8,236 bases of DNA from Flavobacteriaceae bacterium UBA3440 (GTDB lineage: Bacteria; Bacteroidota; Bacteroidia; Flavobacteriales; Flavobacteriaceae), in NCBI GenBank assembly GCA_002378585.1, contig DFSJ01000040.1, positions 3,033 to 11,268 on the forward strand, read 5' to 3'. Below are positions 6,591-8,236 of this stretch, piece by piece. The position numbers were made by a program, and so were the translations under genes. Below the pieces are notes generated by a model. It saw nothing but the letters and a program-made list of their open reading frames with translations, ran no database searches and was not told the DNA's origin. Position 1 is the first letter of the stretch. Each line of letters begins with the position of its first letter.

Positions 6591-6622
6591 TTTGGGCGGA
6601 GCCGTTGAAAAATAGTACTTTG
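6591..6622 (+). promoter_or_regulatory. Weak candidate promoter for mutS
   Basis: TTTG (6591-6594) is followed 21 bases later by TACTTTG (6616-6622), which resembles the Bacteroidota pair TTTG / TAnnTTTG but is one base short inside the -7 box. It lies 58 bases before the preferred mutS ATG. Support is limited to spacing and partial match. Confidence 0.28.
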
Positions 6623-6653
6623 GTGCTTGGTTTTCCCAGACCATCTCCTGGGG

Positions 6654-6661
6654 CAAATGTA
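6654..6661 (-). promoter_or_regulatory. Candidate -7 promoter box for the TrmH-like gene
   Basis: The minus strand reads TACATTTG, a full match to TAnnTTTG, 82 bases upstream of the chosen ATG at 6571. The nearest upstream TTTG on that strand (6692-6689) is 27 bases away, somewhat beyond the usual spacing. The box covers the alternative mutS ATG at 6657, so the two divergent genes would have overlapping control regions. Confidence 0.35.
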
Positions 6662-6680
6662 CACAGAAATCACCAATACT

Positions 6681-8236
6681 ATGGCCCACAAAGCCACGCC
6701 TTCACAGAAAACAAGTCCTTTGATGCAGCAATACAACGGCATTAAAGCACGCTATCCCGATGCGCTATTGTTGTTTCGGGTGGGGGATTTCTACGAGACA
6801 TTTGGGCAAGACGCTATCAAGGCTGCAGGTATTTTGGGAATTGTGCTCACCAAGAGAAATAATGGCTCCGACCAGACAGAACTGGCTGGATTCCCACATC
6901 ATTCGCTCCAAACCTACCTGCCCAAACTCGTTCAGTCAGGACTAAGAGTCGCTATCTGTGATCAATTAGAAGATCCCAAAACCACAAAAACCATTGTAAA
7001 ACGCGGGGTTACTGAGTTGATTACCCCAGGGGTAGCCTTAAATGATGATTTGCAACAACCAAAAAATCAACGCTTTCTGGCGGCCGTTGTCCCCGAAAAA
7101 AACCAGTGGGGCCTATCCTTTTTAGATATATCTACGGGAGAGTTTTTATTGGCACAAGGCAGCAGTCAGGCGATGGAACAACTTTTGCATCGGTTAAAGC
7201 CCGCTGAAGTTTTGATTCCCAAACAACAAAAAAGGGGGTTGATGGATCAATTAGGTAATGCCTTCCACTATTTTGCGATGGACGACTGGGCCTTTTATCC
7301 TGAAGGTGCCCGTGAAAAATTGACCCAGCACTTTAAAACCGCCTCCCTGAAAGGCTTTGGTGTGGAAGATGCCCCAGTGGGAATCACGGCTGCCGGTGTC
7401 ATCCTTCACTACATGGACCAAACTCAGCACCATAAAATAAACCACATCAACCAACTCAAACGTCTTTCGACGACCAACCACTTGTGGATGGACCGATTTA
7501 CGTTGGAGAACTTGGAGGTATTGGCCCCAAAAACAGCACAAGGGGTTTCTCTTTATGAGGTTTTAGACCATACAGTGAGCGCCATGGGCGGTAGAATGTT
7601 GCGCCGTTGGATGGCTTTTCCGCTGGTCGACATTCCTGCTATTGAGGCCAGACATGAGGTGGTTGAAGCATTGGTAAACGATGGAGAATTGCTCCATAGT
7701 TTAAGAGAACAACTGAGAAAATTACCTGATTTAGAACGACTAGCTTCTAAAACTGCTACCCAAAAAATCGGCCCCAGAGAATTGAGAGCGCTCGGAGAAG
7801 CCTTAGGGCAAATCCCCGCCATGGAAGCCTCCTGGGCACACACCAAAATCGCGCAGTTCATGAACGGGCAAGACGCGTTGGTCGCCCTAAATGAGCTCAG
7901 CCACCTGCTGCTCACCGAAATCAGCGATCAAGCCCCTACTTTCTTGGGCAAAGGTCCCGCCATTGCCTCGGGAGTTGACCCACAATTGGACGAACTCAGG
8001 GGACTAGCGACTAATGCCAAGGAATACGTGCAAAAAATGGCTGAACGCGAGGCGGCCCGCACAGGAATTACCAGCCTCAAAATTACAGCCAACAACGTAT
8101 TTGGGTACTACATTGAAGTGCGCAACACCCACAAAGACCGAGTGCCCGAAGATTGGATACGAAAACAAACCTTGGTCAATGCCGAGCGGTACATCACCGA
8201 AGAACTCAAAGAATTCGAAGCCAAGATTTATGGAGC
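6681..8236 (+). CDS. mutS: DNA mismatch repair protein MutS (N-terminal part)
   Basis: MutS is the dimeric ATPase that recognises mismatches and small loops and recruits MutL. The window holds the first 518 codons; the gene runs off the right edge. The mismatch-reading F-x-E is present in V-G-D-F-Y-E-T-F (F37, E39). Then come C-D-Q-L-E-D-P in domain I, L-D-I-S-T-G-E-F in the connector domain, and V-L-D-H-T-V-S-A-M-G-G-R-M-L-R-R-W-M in the lever domain (near 292-309). The clamp segment N-N-V-F-G-Y-Y-I-E-V (471-480) and N-A-E-R-Y-I (500-505) follow, closely colinear with E. coli MutS. The Walker ATPase domain lies beyond the window. I chose the ATG at 6681 (M-A-H-K) because family proteins in this phylum have a short basic leader; an in-frame ATG at 6657 would add eight residues. 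No frameshift is seen. It is divergent from the TrmH-like gene. Confidence 0.97.
   Translation, partial: MAHKATPSQKTSPLMQQYNGIKARYPDALLLFRVGDFYETFGQDAIKAAGILGIVLTKRNNGSDQTELAGFPHHSLQTYLPKLVQSGLRVAICDQLEDPKTTKTIVKRGVTELITPGVALNDDLQQPKNQRFLAAVVPEKNQWGLSFLDISTGEFLLAQGSSQAMEQLLHRLKPAEVLIPKQQKRGLMDQLGNAFHYFAMDDWAFYPEGAREKLTQHFKTASLKGFGVEDAPVGITAAGVILHYMDQTQHHKINHINQLKRLSTTNHLWMDRFTLENLEVLAPKTAQGVSLYEVLDHTVSAMGGRMLRRWMAFPLVDIPAIEARHEVVEALVNDGELLHSLREQLRKLPDLERLASKTATQKIGPRELRALGEALGQIPAMEASWAHTKIAQFMNGQDALVALNELSHLLLTEISDQAPTFLGKGPAIASGVDPQLDELRGLATNAKEYVQKMAEREAARTGITSLKITANNVFGYYIEVRNTHKDRVPEDWIRKQTLVNAERYITEELKEFEAKIYG

Noticed and set aside
6572..6742. 57-codon N-terminal extension of the TrmH-like protein, which would look like a membrane segment
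   Set aside because: It is antisense to the conserved N-terminus of MutS and the spacer; related short SPOUT proteins start near M-N-E-R. The hydrophobic stretch is a shadow of other sequence.
7251..7915. Two open frames on the minus strand within mutS
   Set aside because: They are opposite to well-conserved MutS core sequence and have low-complexity, non-family composition; treated as shadows.
1..8236. Defence system, CRISPR array, mobile element, tRNA or prophage genes
   Set aside because: All long frames are explained by housekeeping or broadly conserved families; no repeated spacers, transposase, integrase or terminal inverted repeats were seen.

Overview
The window looks like ordinary chromosomal DNA from a Bacteroidota bacterium, most likely a member of Flavobacteriales. 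The evidence is the type of proteins: a ClpX with a V-G-Y loop, a DUF2797 protein, a bacterial GH3-family protein, a FolK fused to a deoxynucleoside kinase, and a short TrmH-like SPOUT methyltransferase. Shine-Dalgarno sequences are also absent or weak before the starts, and there are matches to the Bacteroidota -7 promoter box TAnnTTTG. Base composition is moderate, and no gene stands out by eye as foreign. The family-level placement is inference.

Layout, left to right: clpX (3' part only, +), a GH3-family adenylate-forming enzyme (-), a DUF2797 zinc-ribbon protein (+), sppA signal peptide peptidase (-), a folK/deoxynucleoside kinase fusion (+), a TrmH-family RNA methyltransferase (-), and mutS (5' part only, +). 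The seven genes alternate strand without exception, so no two neighbours can share an operon. The three convergent junctions are a 17-bp overlap (clpX/GH3), a 6-bp gap (DUF2797/sppA) and a 106-bp gap with a clear intrinsic terminator (folK/trmH). The three divergent junctions are short (75, 59 and about 109 bp) and must hold the promoters of six genes. I could see one good -7 box for sppA, one for trmH, and a weaker candidate for mutS.

Functionally the genes are mixed housekeeping: protein quality control (ClpX, SppA), folate synthesis and nucleoside salvage (FolK-dNK), RNA modification (TrmH-like), and mismatch repair (MutS). Two genes have no well-established role: the bacterial GH3 protein and the DUF2797 protein. 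In the DUF2797 protein, a Cys4 zinc site is followed by a stretch that reads like a GIY-YIG/T5orf172-type nuclease core.

I found no CRISPR array, transposon, prophage, tRNA, rRNA or defence island. There is no convincing evidence of a new multi-gene system here. The most worthwhile leads are the GIY-YIG-like DUF2797 protein, the GH3 enzyme, the two-pathway fusion protein, and the strictly alternating gene order with its compact shared promoter regions.
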